Positions 21,551 through 32,969 of a stretch of 63,408 nucleotides of DNA are shown piece by piece (positions within the stretch are counted from its first letter, which is position 1; each line of letters starts with the position of its first letter). The notes below the pieces were generated by a model, which was not told the DNA's origin, ran no database searches, and saw only the letters and a program-made list of their open reading frames with translations. A program made the position numbers and the translations under genes. The DNA is from Diphasiastrum complanatum (lineage: Eukaryota > Streptophyta > Lycopodiopsida > Lycopodiales > Lycopodiaceae), in contig CM055110.1 in the NCBI GenBank assembly GCA_029204225.1, forward strand, positions 40,243,515 through 40,306,922, read 5' to 3'.

Positions 21551-22284
21551 TGTGAAAAATTGAAAAAAATTATCTATGTTAGATATAGGGGTCTTATGTT
21601 TTTTACATCAAGCATCTAGGTGTAGGATGTTGATAGGAATAAATTTGGCATAGATGGCAAATTATGCATTTCCACTTGTAATGCCACTATTGAGCCAAAA
21701 TAGAGTAAGAGGCTAAACACGTGCCAATTAGAGTGTAGACAAGTGTAAAGCTTTTGTTTAATGAATTCCAAGAGGTCCAATAGGATTTAGAGGTGGAACC
21801 TTGTGAGGTCCAATAGGAAATTGAGGTGTGCTTGAATATAGTCCAATAGAATTAAGAGGTGCATGGATCAATGATCCAATAGGATCAAGAAATGACAAAA
21901 TATGGTCCAATCATAGTTAAGCATAGTGGTAGCTCGTGGATCCTAGTATCATTGTACTCCTCATTTTGGATCTAATTGATTTGGTGATTTCATGGATTTT
22001 GTGAGTTATTGGATTTCTAGCTTTCTCTCTCTACCCGAGAGCTCATGATGCTTTTTCTCTCTCTACTCGAGGAGAGCAGCTTGTTTTTACTTAGATTATT
22101 TTTTTATACTTCCCACACGTGTGAGTGAGAGTTGGAAGTGATTGAATGCATGTAGTAGTGTGTTTTTGCCATAGATTCAAAGATAGATTTTGAATCTCAA
22201 TCTAGTCTTGATCTTGGTGCATCTACACACCTTAGGAGATCACAAGTACATGTAGTGGATAGTCCACACGTGTGAAATTCAACA
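21551..22284 (+). repeat. 3' LTR of plus-strand copia, 734 bp
   Basis: Begins TGTGAAAAATTG after the purine tract and ends GTGAAATTCAACA. It is related to the nested LTRs. It contains CACACGTGTG at 22114-22123 and 22265-22274, and the CCAAT array at 21777-21911. Confidence 0.9.
21777..21911 (+). promoter_or_regulatory. CCAAT-box array, 33-bp period
   Basis: CCAAT at 21777, 21810, 21843, 21876 and 21907: spacings 33, 33, 33, 31 bp. Each sits in a GTCCAATAGGA-like context. It lies in the upstream (U3-like) half of the LTR. CCAAT is the NF-Y target; promoter function is inferred. Confidence 0.8.
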
Positions 22285-23874
22285 ATTTGAACATCTTCAA
22301 CAATCTAGAAGGATCTACAAAAGATCTAGGTCACAAACCTAAGAATCAATCTTCACAGTAATGACTAGCCACTTGGAAACTTTGCTTTGATCACTAAGAC
22401 AAAAGCATACAATCTTTGAATCAAATCACAAAAGAAATCATATCCACTCTCCTATTGGACTCATCAAATACCAATGACTCTTTCTTTTGAAAATTGAAAT
22501 GTATATGAAAAGATTTGACACCTAGATTTTCCTTTTCACTTGACTAGTTCTCTCAACACTTGAGATTCTTGAACAAAAGATGGGTTTTGTTTCAAACACA
22601 TGAAAATCAAACTTAATCACTTCTTTTGGACTCACTCTTGATCCAAATAATCTCACTCTTGAGATTTAGAATGAATTTGATTTGATTTGAAAACAAACTA
22701 CACCACCAAGGCTTAAAAATTTAGACAACTAGAGATTCACAAAGATCTCAACCATGCATGAATACTCAAATATGGACTTCTCCTCATTCTAGACATCCAA
22801 TGGGATCACAAATTGACCCTCACACTCTCACAAAGAAAGTTGAATAGTACTAATTTGAGTTTCATACATACTATGTCAATTTTTGCTCAACAAATTGAAT
22901 TCAATCACTCATATTGGATTCCACCAATTACTCTACCTTTTAAGACTTGGAATGAAATTCAAAATCAAAAGTTGTGATTTTTCTCACTAAGATATTGTGA
23001 TTCAAAGAGCTAATGCCACTTAGAAAGATTTGATCACATAGGAAAAGACAAATTCTTCACCAATAACAACACATAATGAGCTTCTAGATCTTGCCCTCTA
23101 CAAAGGAACTCTTAGAAAATTGGATCTCTCTCTACACATTTGTCATAGACACCTTAATGACTCTTTTCAAACCTTACAATCACTCAAACAAATTGAGTAG
23201 GGTTGAACAATGTGACTTGGATCTCAATCTCTTTTCTAGAACTCTCAATTTAAGCCAATCTATGTCAAATTCTACAAAAGATTTGCATAGATGCTCTATA
23301 TGCACTAGAAACTCTCAAAGGTTTCACTTGGAGGACAGATCCAAGGATGTTTTCTAGAAAATTGATGCTTCTAAACTTGACCCTATCACTCTTGAACAAA
23401 TCTTGAGTGATGGTACAATGGATTTCAACCTCTCACCTTGCATATTACTCCTTAATCTATGATTTTTAGCAAAATCTCTCTCAACTTCAACATGCACTCA
23501 AAAAATCAGAGATAATCAATTAATGCACCTAATTCAAGCTTCAAATTTAATTTCTTGGCTGATCTAATCCAAGAACTAATCAAGGGATTATATTCTCTAT
23601 AAAAAATGCTTGATTTTGAACGCAAAATATCTCAAATTGGGTGTGTGAGTCAAATTGTACAATATTTTGAATTTTCTCAGCCAAAACCGGAGCTGTATGG
23701 ACTCACACATGTGAAAAGGCTTCCTACAGACCACAACAAGATCTGGACCAAAAATTTTGAGGATAGCTATCAAATCCAACTCGCTACACAAAATTTGACT
23801 AGTTTCCAAAAAACTACTAATTTTGGCTTTGATTTGGATTAACCCTATCAATTTCAACAAAACCTCTTGTACTA
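22285..23874 (-). other. leader-like remnant of a minus-strand copia, no gag found
   Basis: 1.6 kb lying 3' of a minus-strand PBS, where the leader and gag of an element should be. The sequence resembles copia leader in base composition, but no gag or zinc-knuckle wording appears in any frame. It abuts the plus-strand LTR at 22284 without a recognisable junction. The element is probably truncated or internally replaced. Confidence 0.5.
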
Positions 23875-23887
23875 GGCTCTGATACCA
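23875..23887 (-). promoter_or_regulatory. primer-binding site of truncated minus-strand copia
   Basis: GGCTCTGATACCA (plus strand) adjoining the LTR at 23888. Initiator tRNA-Met type. Confidence 0.85.
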
Positions 23888-24718
23888 TGTGAAAAAAAGT
23901 ACAAAAAGGACCAAGAGTGGATCCTAATCTGATCCTCAAGAGGGATTGGTTGTCAGATTACTTGATCTATCAATCTACTTCAGATTAAGATCAATCTAGA
24001 TCAATTCTAGACACAAAATCCTAACAAGAACAATCATTAATTGAAGGTAAGTGTACTTTCTGGTTTCACACGTGTGAAACACTGTCTGAATACGGACTCC
24101 AACTTGAAAATCAAGTACACATTGATAGAACCTCAAAACAATCAAAACAAATGTAGACAAATGGAGAGAATCACTCAAAATTGCTTCCAAAACCAAGATT
24201 GGTGTCTCATTATGATTATGACCAAATGTGGCTCTATATATACAATAAGTGAGAGCTTGTGGTACTGATCATCCCTTTGATCCCACATGTGTGAAGGTGC
24301 TTTGTCATATAATGATTCATCATGTAGAACTGACACTTGGACAAAACCTTCTATTTTGAGCACTTTTGGTCCATTTTCCTTCTATATGGAGATCTACTTG
24401 AAAATCTTCTAGAAGTCAAAATTCGTCTACTTCAGCTTGTTCCACGCATGTGAGCTGTCCTCTACACATGGGATGTGACACCTAACCAAAGGATGTGGCT
24501 CATGCAATCAATAGATTGATGCCATGTGTCGTATGTCTAGAAAACTAGTTTTTGGCCTTTTTAGCCACTAGAACTTGAATTAAATCATATGTACAACATA
24601 TAGGATTATGGTACATGACAAGTACACTAGTTTCACACGTGGGAACGGGCTCCACACATGTGTGTTTATCTATATACAAGATTTTTGGCCTCTACCAAGC
24701 TTATTTTTGCATTTTTCA
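23888..24718 (-). repeat. 5' LTR of truncated minus-strand copia, about 831 bp
   Basis: Plus-strand left end TGTGAAAAAAAG next to the PBS. The right end near 24718 reads, on the minus strand, TGAAAAATGCAAAAATAAGC followed by TTGGTAGAGG, similar to the start of the nested LTR. Its length is close to the other about 830-bp LTRs. It has CACACGTGTG at 24067-24076 but no 33-bp CCAAT array. Confidence 0.65.
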
Positions 24719-24784
24719 TGCAGAACATAAGATTCCCGCAGTACTCTAGTGAATCAAGCTTACTAGCTATGCCACGTCATACTG

Positions 24785-25485
24785 TGTGAAGAATTGCCAA
24801 AAATTGGCAAATCTAGCTTGATCAAAAACCATGTAGAATAGTGTAAATTGTGTACACAAGTGGGTCCCACACATGTGAGGCCATGATGCCACATGGAAAA
24901 CCCATCCTAATGTAGGTTAGGTCAAGTCAAGAGAGTTGGTCATGTCTATTTGGTGGTCATCCCTACTTTATAGGACCTACACCTAAGTTTAAGGTGAAAA
25001 TTTGACCAACTAGCTACCTACCAAGCATAACTCTAGGAAATAGACTAGGGTTTTATTTTAGGTCAAGGAGAGTGAGTTAACTTCCTTATTACATGCTGGA
25101 AATCCACCTAACTTCAAGAAGGAAGTCGAATTTGCTATGTATTCCCTCTCTCCATAGTGAGAAGATAGAAAATTTTTGGAGCTCATTGGCAATCTCAAGC
25201 TAGTTCACTATGTACATTGAGTTTTTGTGATCCAAATGAAACCAAATCAATTTCTACTTGTTTCTCAGGTTGAAGGCCGTACTATAGCCTGTAGTACACA
25301 CGTGTGGGCTCGGATTTCAATGTTTATCAATGCTTTTGATTGTTAATGCTTGTTGTTTGTCAAATTGCCAATCTAGATCAACTTTTTTGTGTCTAGTTTT
25401 TTGATAGATTGTTAAGCAAGCATCCAATCACTCTTGTGGATCTTTTGTAGATCCATTTATGGTCCTAAAGTACAGTACTTTCACA
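24785..25485 (+). repeat. 5' LTR, 701 bp
   Basis: TGTGAAGAATTGCC ... GTACTTTCACA. CACACGTGTG is at 25297-25306. The variant palindrome CACATGTG also occurs. Confidence 0.95.
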
Positions 25486-25498
25486 TGATATCAGAGCC
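25486..25498 (+). promoter_or_regulatory. primer-binding site, one mismatch
   Basis: TGATATCAGAGCC directly after the LTR; it differs from the usual TGGTATCAGAGCC at one base. Leader sequence of about 790 nt follows to the gag start. Confidence 0.85.
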
Positions 25499-26290
25499 AA
25501 GTACAAGAGCATAAGCCATTGATCTAATGCAAATCCATTTTTAGTAAGTTTTGGTGCTAAAAGCTAGTATTGAGAGGGCAAGCTAGAATCTTGATTTTGG
25601 TGAGAAGATTTTATCCCAAACTTGGTAGGGGTCCAAATCCGTACTGTCCACATGTGTGGGCACCTCTGAACCTGCATTTAATGCATGGTATTCATTTGAT
25701 CCAAAAAAATTCAATTTGTGAGCTATTGGTGTAATTTTTGGTGGAAATCCTAGGATAATCTACCAAGATCATTTGCCATTGATTAGATTTGAATTTGTTT
25801 CATGGAATTTAATTAATCTAGGCTGAGTTCAAGTCCTATTAAGGTTAAAAACAGGTCTTGAAAGTACACCAAGAAGGAAGAAAGAGATTAAGTCATTTTT
25901 TTGTCCAAAAATAGCCAAAATTGGCAAGATTTGATTGTAACTAGATTTCACATCATCTTATCTTCATTCCAACTTTGTGAGGGAGTGCTAGAACTGAGAT
26001 TATAAGTCCATTTGTTGGATTAAAAATCTAATTTGAGTGAAAAACTACAAGAGAGAGACCTTAGTGAGTTTCTAGAGACAATCAAATCCATTTCTTGGCA
26101 AGATTTGTTTGAAAGTAGTTTTCACTTCATTTTATCTTCATTCCAGCTTTGTGAGGGAGTAATAACTCTGTGATTATAAGTCCATTTGTTGGATTAGAAA
26201 TCAAATTTGAGTGAAACATTGCAAGTGTGAGACCTTTGTGAGTTTCAGGTCAATCAAATCTATTTCTTGTTTGTAGAAGTCACTAGTAAG

Positions 26291-26659
26291 ATGGGATCTG
26301 CTGGAGCATACCTTCTAGAAGCTAGTGAGAGGTTGAATTCTACAAATTATGCTATTTGGAAGGTTAGAATGGTGTCACTATTGGTGCTCCAAGACCTTTA
26401 TGAGTTTTTGATTGAAGATGAAGATGAACCTCTAGGTGCACAGGAGTTAGCTAGATACAAGAAGAGATCTAGGCTTGCACTTCATTGTGTGAAGATGAAA
26501 GTGAGCAATGATTTGTTGAGAGAAGTATCAGCTTGTACTAATGCTAAAGAGGCTTGGGAGTCTTTAAAATCAATCTATGAGTCTAGCAACACTTCTAGAG
26601 TTCTTATGCTTAGAAATCAAATTTTGCAAAGCATGAGGAGAAGTGAGGAGAGTGCATAA
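26291..26659 (+). pseudogene. copia gag, N-terminal part up to a nonsense codon
   Basis: ATG at 26291 (MGSAGAYLLEASERLNSTNY), colinear with the gag at 6681. It stops at TAA (26657-26659), where the related element has CAA in SAQDYVLRIKS. Translation would resume in the same frame at 26696. One C-to-T change therefore explains the break; without readthrough, gag would be truncated at about 122 residues. Confidence 0.85.
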
Positions 26660-28447
26660 GATTATGTACTCAGAATCAAGTCTCTAAATAGGGAGTTGGC
26701 TTCCATTGGAGAGAAGATTCATGATGGAGAGCTTGTACAAATTGTCCTTAATGGTCTAGGAGATGACTTTGCAAATTTGGTCCAAAGTTTTGCCATCCAA
26801 GACACTTTGCCAACTATAGAAAAATTTCACAGTGTATTCGTGGCTGAAGAATGTAGGATGCTCCATGCAAAATCTAGGATGAGTTCCTTGTCGTTGCAGG
26901 ATGGTGATGAAAAAGCCAATTTCTCATTCAAGGGCAAAAATAAGACCAATGGAAAGAAGAAGCATCCAAAGGAGGCCAAAGAAGAGGATGATGCATCAAG
27001 CTCAAAGGACAAGTCAAAGCAAAAATGCTTCTTTTGTGGAAAGAAGGGGCATTATGCATCTGAATGCTACAAGAGGCTAAGAGCACAAGTGGAGGAGGAC
27101 AAACAAGGAAACCTTGCAAAGGAGGAGGAGGAGGATGAAGTAGATGTATTCTTGATGGCATCTTCATCCTCACTGACAAGCAATAGCAATTCAAGAGACA
27201 ATTGGTGGATCGATAGTGGGGCTAGCTCCCACATGTCTTGTGAAAAGGACTTTTTCTCAACCTTACACTCATTCAATGATGCTAAAAAGTTTGTCTTTAC
27301 TGCAAATGATGAAGAGTGTAGGATAGATGGTGTTGGCACCATATCTTTGTGTCTAGAATCCTCAAAATGCATGGATCTAAAAAATGTCCTTTATGTACCA
27401 TCAATCACCAAGAATATGCTTAGTGTTGGTCTACTCTTAGAAAGTGGTTTGGATGTCCACTTTAAGCATGGTGTTTGCTTCATCTTGAAGAATGATGTTT
27501 GCATTGCAAAGGGATTTAAACATGGAAGATTGTTTAAGTTGGAAGCTAGTGTTGCTTTTGAAAGAATGAGCTTGGCAAAGGAGGAGATCACTCAAGAGGA
27601 GATCTTGGCAAAGTGTGATTTTGCTTGCATTGAGGAGGAGCATCAAAAGGAGGAAGATCTTGAGGATCAGCCTCAAAGCATGAGAGTTCCAAGGGAGTCC
27701 TCAATGACAATGGCCGAGTCATCAAATTGCATGCAAATTGTCCATTCAAGTGTGCATCTTGCAAGGGTGGTGAGCATTGGAGAGTCTACTATCTTTGAAT
27801 ACTTTTTGGAAAGTAGTAGTAGACATGAGGTGACTTGTTTCTTATCTTTAAGATCCATGGTTTTTATTACTTTGTATGACAAGACAATGAAATGGGATGC
27901 TTTGAAATCTACATTTGTTGTTGATAAAGCAATTTCATTGGATAACTATTTTTGTAATAGTTTGAATAGAGTCATAAAAGATGAAACATCATTTGCTTTG
28001 GAAATCTTTGTGTCCACATGCTTTGTGCATGATCATTCCAATGTAAGGACCAAAGATTATCCTATTTCAATGATAGGAATAATGGTAGTGTTTTGCTCTT
28101 CAAGTAGAGATTGTAGAATCTACTTGTTTTCAGCAAAAGAATTTGTCAATGGTGGAAATGTGATCTTTCAAGAGTGGAAGATTTGTAAACTTGAAGAAGC
28201 ACCTTTGGATCAACACCTTATTCAATTCATTGATGGTTTGGAGTCAAGTCAAGTGGAGGAGCAAGCTCAAGACCCGAGGACTCCAAGAAGAATCTTGAGT
28301 ATCAAGATGGAGCCATCTAGGCTCAATCATATGGATCAAGCAAGACAAGTTGTCTTTGGCAACATTATTTATGCACTTAATATTTTAATTGATGTATCTT
28401 CAAGTGCACAAAATGCCTTGGAATCCATGGCTTGTCTTGATGTTTAG
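26660..28447 (+). pseudogene. copia gag C-terminus, protease and degenerate pol
   Basis: Same frame as the preceding gag segment. Blocks: ELVQIVLNGLGDDFANLVQS, zinc knuckle CFFCGKKGHYASECYK, protease WWIDSGASSHMSCEKDFF and NMLSVGLLLESGLDVHFKHG. The following integrase is unrecognisable in its HHCC and D,D,E parts. Its C-terminus is only an echo (CFVHDHSNVRTKDYP, SSSRDCRIYLFSAKEFV). An echo of the linker is MEPSRLNHMDQARQVV. No RT fingers, YVDD or RNase H follows. The frame is nevertheless open for nearly 600 codons, in a copy whose LTRs are nearly identical. Confidence 0.8.
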
Positions 28448-28654
28448 TTTTGACGTGTGCTACATGTATATAGACACATTTATGGAACATCTTGTAAGGG
28501 ATCCTCTAAGAGGTGGTGAAAGATCCTTCATGGACATCATTCTCTATTGGAGTCTCAAAAGTTCCTTGTTTGTAGCTGGATTTTTTAGACACTTCTAAAA
28601 GCTTTCATTGATCTATCAAGAGAGTTGTAAATAGATCAAGCTAAATTTGAGGAG

Positions 28655-29355
28655 TGTGAAGAATTGCCAAAAATTGGCAAATCTAGCTTGATCAAAAACC
28701 ATGTAGAATAGTGTAAATTGTGTACACAAGTGCGTCCCACACATGTGAGGCCATGATGCCACATGGTAAACCCATCCTAATGTAGGTTAGGTCAAGTCAA
28801 GAGAGTTGGTCATGTCTATTTGGTGGTCATCCCTACTTTATAGGACCTACACCTAAGTTTAAGGTGAAAATTTGACCAACTAGCTACCTACCAAGCATAA
28901 CTCTAGGAAATAGACTAGGGTTTCATTTTAGGTCAAGGAGAGTGAGTTAACTTCCTTATTACATGCTGGAAATCCACCTAACTTCAAGAAGGAAGTCGAA
29001 TTTGCTATGTATTCCCTCTCTCCATAGTGAGAAGATAGAAAATTTTTGGAGCTCATTGGCAATCTCAAGCTAGTTCACTATGTACATTGAGTTTTTGTGA
29101 TCCAAATGAAACCAAATCAATTTCTACTTGTTTCTTAGGTTGAAGGCCGTACTACAGCCTGTAGTACACACGTGTGGGCTCGGATTTCAATGTTTATCAA
29201 TGCTTTTGATTGTTAATGCTTGTTGTTTGTCAAATTGCCAATCTAGATCAACTTTTTTGTGTCTAGTTTTTTGATAGATTGTTAAGCAAGCATCCAATCA
29301 CTCTTGTGGATCTTTTGTAGATCCATTTATGGTCCTAAAGTAAAGTACTTTCACA
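28655..29355 (+). repeat. 3' LTR, 701 bp
   Basis: Same length as the 5' LTR. It follows a purine-containing tract (TTTGAGGAG). CACACGTGTG is at 29167-29176. It is followed by the target duplication TACTG (29356-29360). Confidence 0.95.
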
Positions 29356-29639
29356 TACTGGACATGACCTGCAAGTAATTAATAACCTTGTGAGGACCAG
29401 ACACACTAATTGGAGTTAGTACAAGGTTTGGGACCGTATATGCATGTGTAGAATATTAATAGCAATTCTATGAATAGAGGATCCATGCATAGAGACTCTA
29501 TTCTCGATGGATCTATGTATAGGGAAGTTGGGACATTGCATTGCTATATGCATAGGTGGTCCTAAGCCTTATATAAAGAGGCCAAACTCGTCCTACTACA
29601 CCATCATTTGCTTGATTCATTGCTAGGATATCAAGGCAA

Positions 29640-30966
29640 AGGCAAACACCTTCAAGGCTCACATATGATGAAAAAGATAAGCAAGTTGTTAGAGGTACAC
29701 ATTTTGCTTTTCTAACCTCTTTTGATGAACCTACTTGTGTAGATGAAGCAAGGAACAAGGAGGAGTGGATCCAAGTAATCGATCTTGAGTATCAAGCTCT
29801 TGTGAAGAATGAAACATGGAGATTGGTGGAGTTACCAAAGGACAAGAAAGCTATTGGATGTAAATGGATCTTCAAGATGAAGATAAACCACGATGGATCT
29901 ATCAATAAGCATAAGGCAAGGTTGGTGGCAAAAGGATATGCTCAAGAACATGGTGGCAAAGATGGTAAGCATTCGGGTCATCATCTCTCTTGCTACTCTT
30001 TATGGATGGGATATATGGCAATTGGATATCACAAATGCTTTTTTGAATGGTGATCTTGACGAGGAATGTACATGGAGCAACTCGAGAGCTACATTTCACC
30101 TACAAAGCCAAATCATGTGTGTCTTCGACAAAAGAATTTGTATGGCCTTAAGCAAGCACCAAGGAGTTGGTATGCTAAACTTAACACTTTTTTACTCTCT
30201 CAAGGCTTTGTTATGAATAAGTATGATCATTCACCTATGGGGTCAAATGTAAAGCTAACTATAAGAGGTAATGAAAGATCCTTCAAGGACATTACTCTCT
30301 ATATAAAGCTAGTTGGTTCACTTATCTATCTAACCATCACAAGACCAGATCTAAGCTATTGTGTTGGTAGATTAAGCCAATTTATGCAAGATCCTAGTGA
30401 AGAGCATTGGAAGCTAGGAAAACGAGTTTTGAGATACATGATGGGAACTCAAGATTTTGGCATATTGTATTAGGGATCATCACCTAAATTGTTTGGAATT
30501 TTAAATTTGGACTTTACTGGAGATAAAATGGATAGGAAATCCAGAAGTGCTCATTGTATTTTCATAGGTGATGGAGCTATATCATGGATGTCGAAGAAAC
30601 AAGCCACTATCTCATTGTCATCTAGTGAGGCCAAGTACAAAGCACTTACACATTGCACAAAAGGAGATGGTATGGATCAAGAGAATGATCAAGGATCTTC
30701 ACTTGCTGGATTTTTCAGAGAGTCCAATTGTCTTTTGTGACAAGCTATCAGCCCAAAAGTTGACAACCAATCCTATCTTTCATGCTAGGAGCAACCATAT
30801 TGAGGTGGCATATCACTTTGTGAGGGAGCAAGTCATGAAAAAAGTGGTGCAACTTCAACATGTTTTTTCAAAGGAATGTGTAGCTGATATTTTTACCAAA
30901 GAATCGAAAAAAGAATTGTTTATGAAACATAGGACTTGGAGTGTTCTCAATTCTTACAGTACCTGA
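29640..30966 (+). pseudogene. copia RT-RNase H remnant with internal deletions
   Basis: Blocks: [45 protein letters not shown], then a deletion removing the ETFAP block and a shift. Next come [30 protein letters not shown] and LYGLKQAPRSWYAKLN, then a second deletion removing YVDD up to the PMEQ-like block. Then LVGSLIYLTITRPDLSYC, a stop at 30472, and RNase H split by a frameshift (SWMSKKQATISLSSSEAKYK; FCDKLSAQKLTTNPIFHARS). It is dead. No 3' LTR of its own follows. Confidence 0.85.
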
Positions 30967-31108
30967 AATGATTCAATCATTATGATAATGAACCATCTTG
31001 ATCCAAATTTCCTTGAGATAGCATGAGAGATGTAATCAACACTCACTAGATCTTGATTTTCATGAATTTTTGAAACTTTGGATGAAACATGCATCAAATA
31101 CTTAGGTA

Positions 31109-31121
31109 GGCTCTGATACCA
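31109..31121 (-). promoter_or_regulatory. primer-binding site of a truncated minus-strand copia
   Basis: GGCTCTGATACCA on the plus strand, adjoining the LTR at 31122. About 140 nt of leader remains to its left before the remnant ending at 30966. Confidence 0.85.
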
Positions 31122-31951
31122 TGTGAAAATTCACACATGTGAGAATGTCCTAATGTGTGAAATTGATCTCCTAAGCTTGTGGCTCATGCACTATAGATCA
31201 CCTATTGATTGAAATCCAAGGTCAACGACAAGATCTAAGGCAAAAAGACCATTCTACATGTATTCATTCATTACCAAAAGGTGTTTCACACATGTGGAAG
31301 ACTTCATGAAATAAACCAAGTTCCAACAAGCTCCTCTCCTTGGGTAGAGAGAGAAAATACCACTTTTGGGCTCATCTAGAGAGAGAAAACAGTACAAGCA
31401 AAATTGGCAAATCTCCAAATTGACTCAAAAACTCATAGATCTCTCATACATTAATGAAGGGAATGAGAGTACATATAGAAACTCATGGAGATCCATGCTT
31501 GATTCTTATTGGACCCCTTAAACATAGCTTCTCTAATCCTATTGGATGTGTGATACAACATCCCTCACTTTTGATTGGACCCTTACAACACATCTCTCTC
31601 TTGTGATTGGACCCTTTGACTTTTGCCACCACATAGGGTGCATCACTCATCAAACCTAAAATTGACATGTGTAAGCAACCTAGCTAGCTTGAGTTGCATC
31701 ACAATTGAATTTTGGCCTAATCATGACAAAACATGTGTACTTGACCATTTGACCTCTAAAGCCAAAATTGGCCCTATCACCTAGTGACATTAAGATGCTT
31801 TACTAGCAATCTTTATGATACCCCTAAAGTCAACATTATAAACTATTTCTAACTATTTTATGCATATGGGAACATGCTCCACACATGTGAAATGTACTCA
31901 CAAACATAAAATCATAAAATAACCAAGATAGATTTTTGACTATTTTTCACA
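31122..31951 (-). repeat. 5' LTR of truncated minus-strand copia, 830 bp
   Basis: On the minus strand it begins TGTGAAAAATAGTC and ends GTGAATTTTCACA. It shares the paired GTAGAGAGAGAAAA motifs and a CCAAT array with the nested copia LTRs but is otherwise well diverged. It has CACATGTG palindromes instead of CACACGTGTG. Confidence 0.85.
31508..31610 (-). promoter_or_regulatory. CCAAT-box array, 33-bp period
   Basis: ATTGG at 31508, 31541, 31574 and 31606: spacings 33, 33, 32 bp. Phasing matches the arrays at 15.3, 19.6 and 21.8 kb although the intervening bases differ. Confidence 0.75.
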
Positions 31952-31959
31952 ATTATAAG

Positions 31960-32600
31960 CCAATGAATACTCCTATTGAGCAAGGTTAAAATCTTTCTAA
32001 GTTTGGTGACTCTTAGCCATTTGATGCCACCTTGTATAGGCACCTTGTAGGAAGCTTGGTTTATCTCACCATGACTAGATGTTGTGTTGTTGGTATTGTG
32101 AGTCAACACTTATTGAAATATATTGAAAAACAACTAAATGACCTCTAATCATGTTCTAGTATATAGGAGGGAGGAGAATTCACCTGAGATTTGAGGCTAT
32201 TAATGTAATTGGGGAGGCAACTATGATGATCGATGATCATCCATAAATTATGTATTTTAGTTTGGTGATAGTTGCCTTTGTTGGTCTAGTAAAAAGCAAA
32301 ATGTAGTCGTTTTATCTGTAACAAAAGTCGAGTATAAGGCAATGTGTAGCACAACTTAGGAAGCCAGTTGGTTAAGGAAAATCACGAAGGAAATTGGTTT
32401 GGAAAGGAAAAACCAACCACCTTATATAGTAACAATCATAGTGGCATTCAATTGACTAGAAATTTGGTCTATCACACTAGGATGAAACATATCAAGATCC
32501 ATTACCATTTCATTCAAAAAAGGATGTAGAATACGAAGATTGATGTCGTTCATTGTCGTAAAGATGAGCACCTAGTCGACCCCTTTTTTTAGAGCCACTT
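31960..32600 (+). pseudogene. decayed copia RT end and RNase H
   Basis: Echoes in shifting frames: PMNTPIEQG, YRHLVGSLVYLTMTR, then FGDSCLCWSSKKQNVVVLSV and KVEYKAMCSTT. Many stops and frameshifts make it much older than the elements to its left. Confidence 0.65.
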
Positions 32601-32969
32601 GTGAGAGAAACGTTTGATAAATTTAGATAAAAGTTTTCTATGTTTGAAGTTGTTTAACTTTAGCATGCTATATGAGTGTTTGAAAAGTAAGTCTACTTTT
32701 AGAGAGAACGTTAGTGTAAAAGTAGACTTATTGTGTTTGAGGTCCAATAAGGACCGGTTGTATACAACGACTGTTAGTAGTCAACAAGACACACATCCCA
32801 TAAGCGACAATCCGGGTCGTGCAAAAGTCACCACAAAAAATGTAGCATGTATATAGTCTTTCTAGAGAGAAAAAGTACATAGTGTGCATAAACTCTTTGG
32901 TTTTTGAAAATCAATCTATGGTGCTTGAGTTGATTCCTCCTATGTCAATCTATAATCATGTTTGCTAAA

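Larger units (their letters stand above)
12990..22284 (+). mobile_element. plus-strand copia element, 5'-truncated and interrupted by a nested copia
   Basis: It carries gag C-terminus, protease and integrase to 14890, then (after a 5.1 kb minus-strand insertion) RT and RNase H from 19995 to 21533, a purine tract (TTTTTTAGGAGGA) and a 3' LTR. The 5' LTR, PBS and N-terminal gag are missing: homology to the nested element's gag begins at SEESRQEYKLLRMDKLSL, about 12993. The enzymatic domains are largely intact apart from one frameshift near 14750. Confidence 0.9.
24785..29355 (+). mobile_element. complete young non-autonomous copia element, 4571 bp
   Basis: Two 701-bp LTRs flank PBS, gag, protease and an eroded pol with no RT catalytic block and no RNase H. 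The five bases on each side are TACTG and TACTG, a perfect target duplication. The LTRs differ at only about six positions by eye. It therefore moved recently although it cannot encode RT, which implies mobilisation in trans. Confidence 0.92.
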
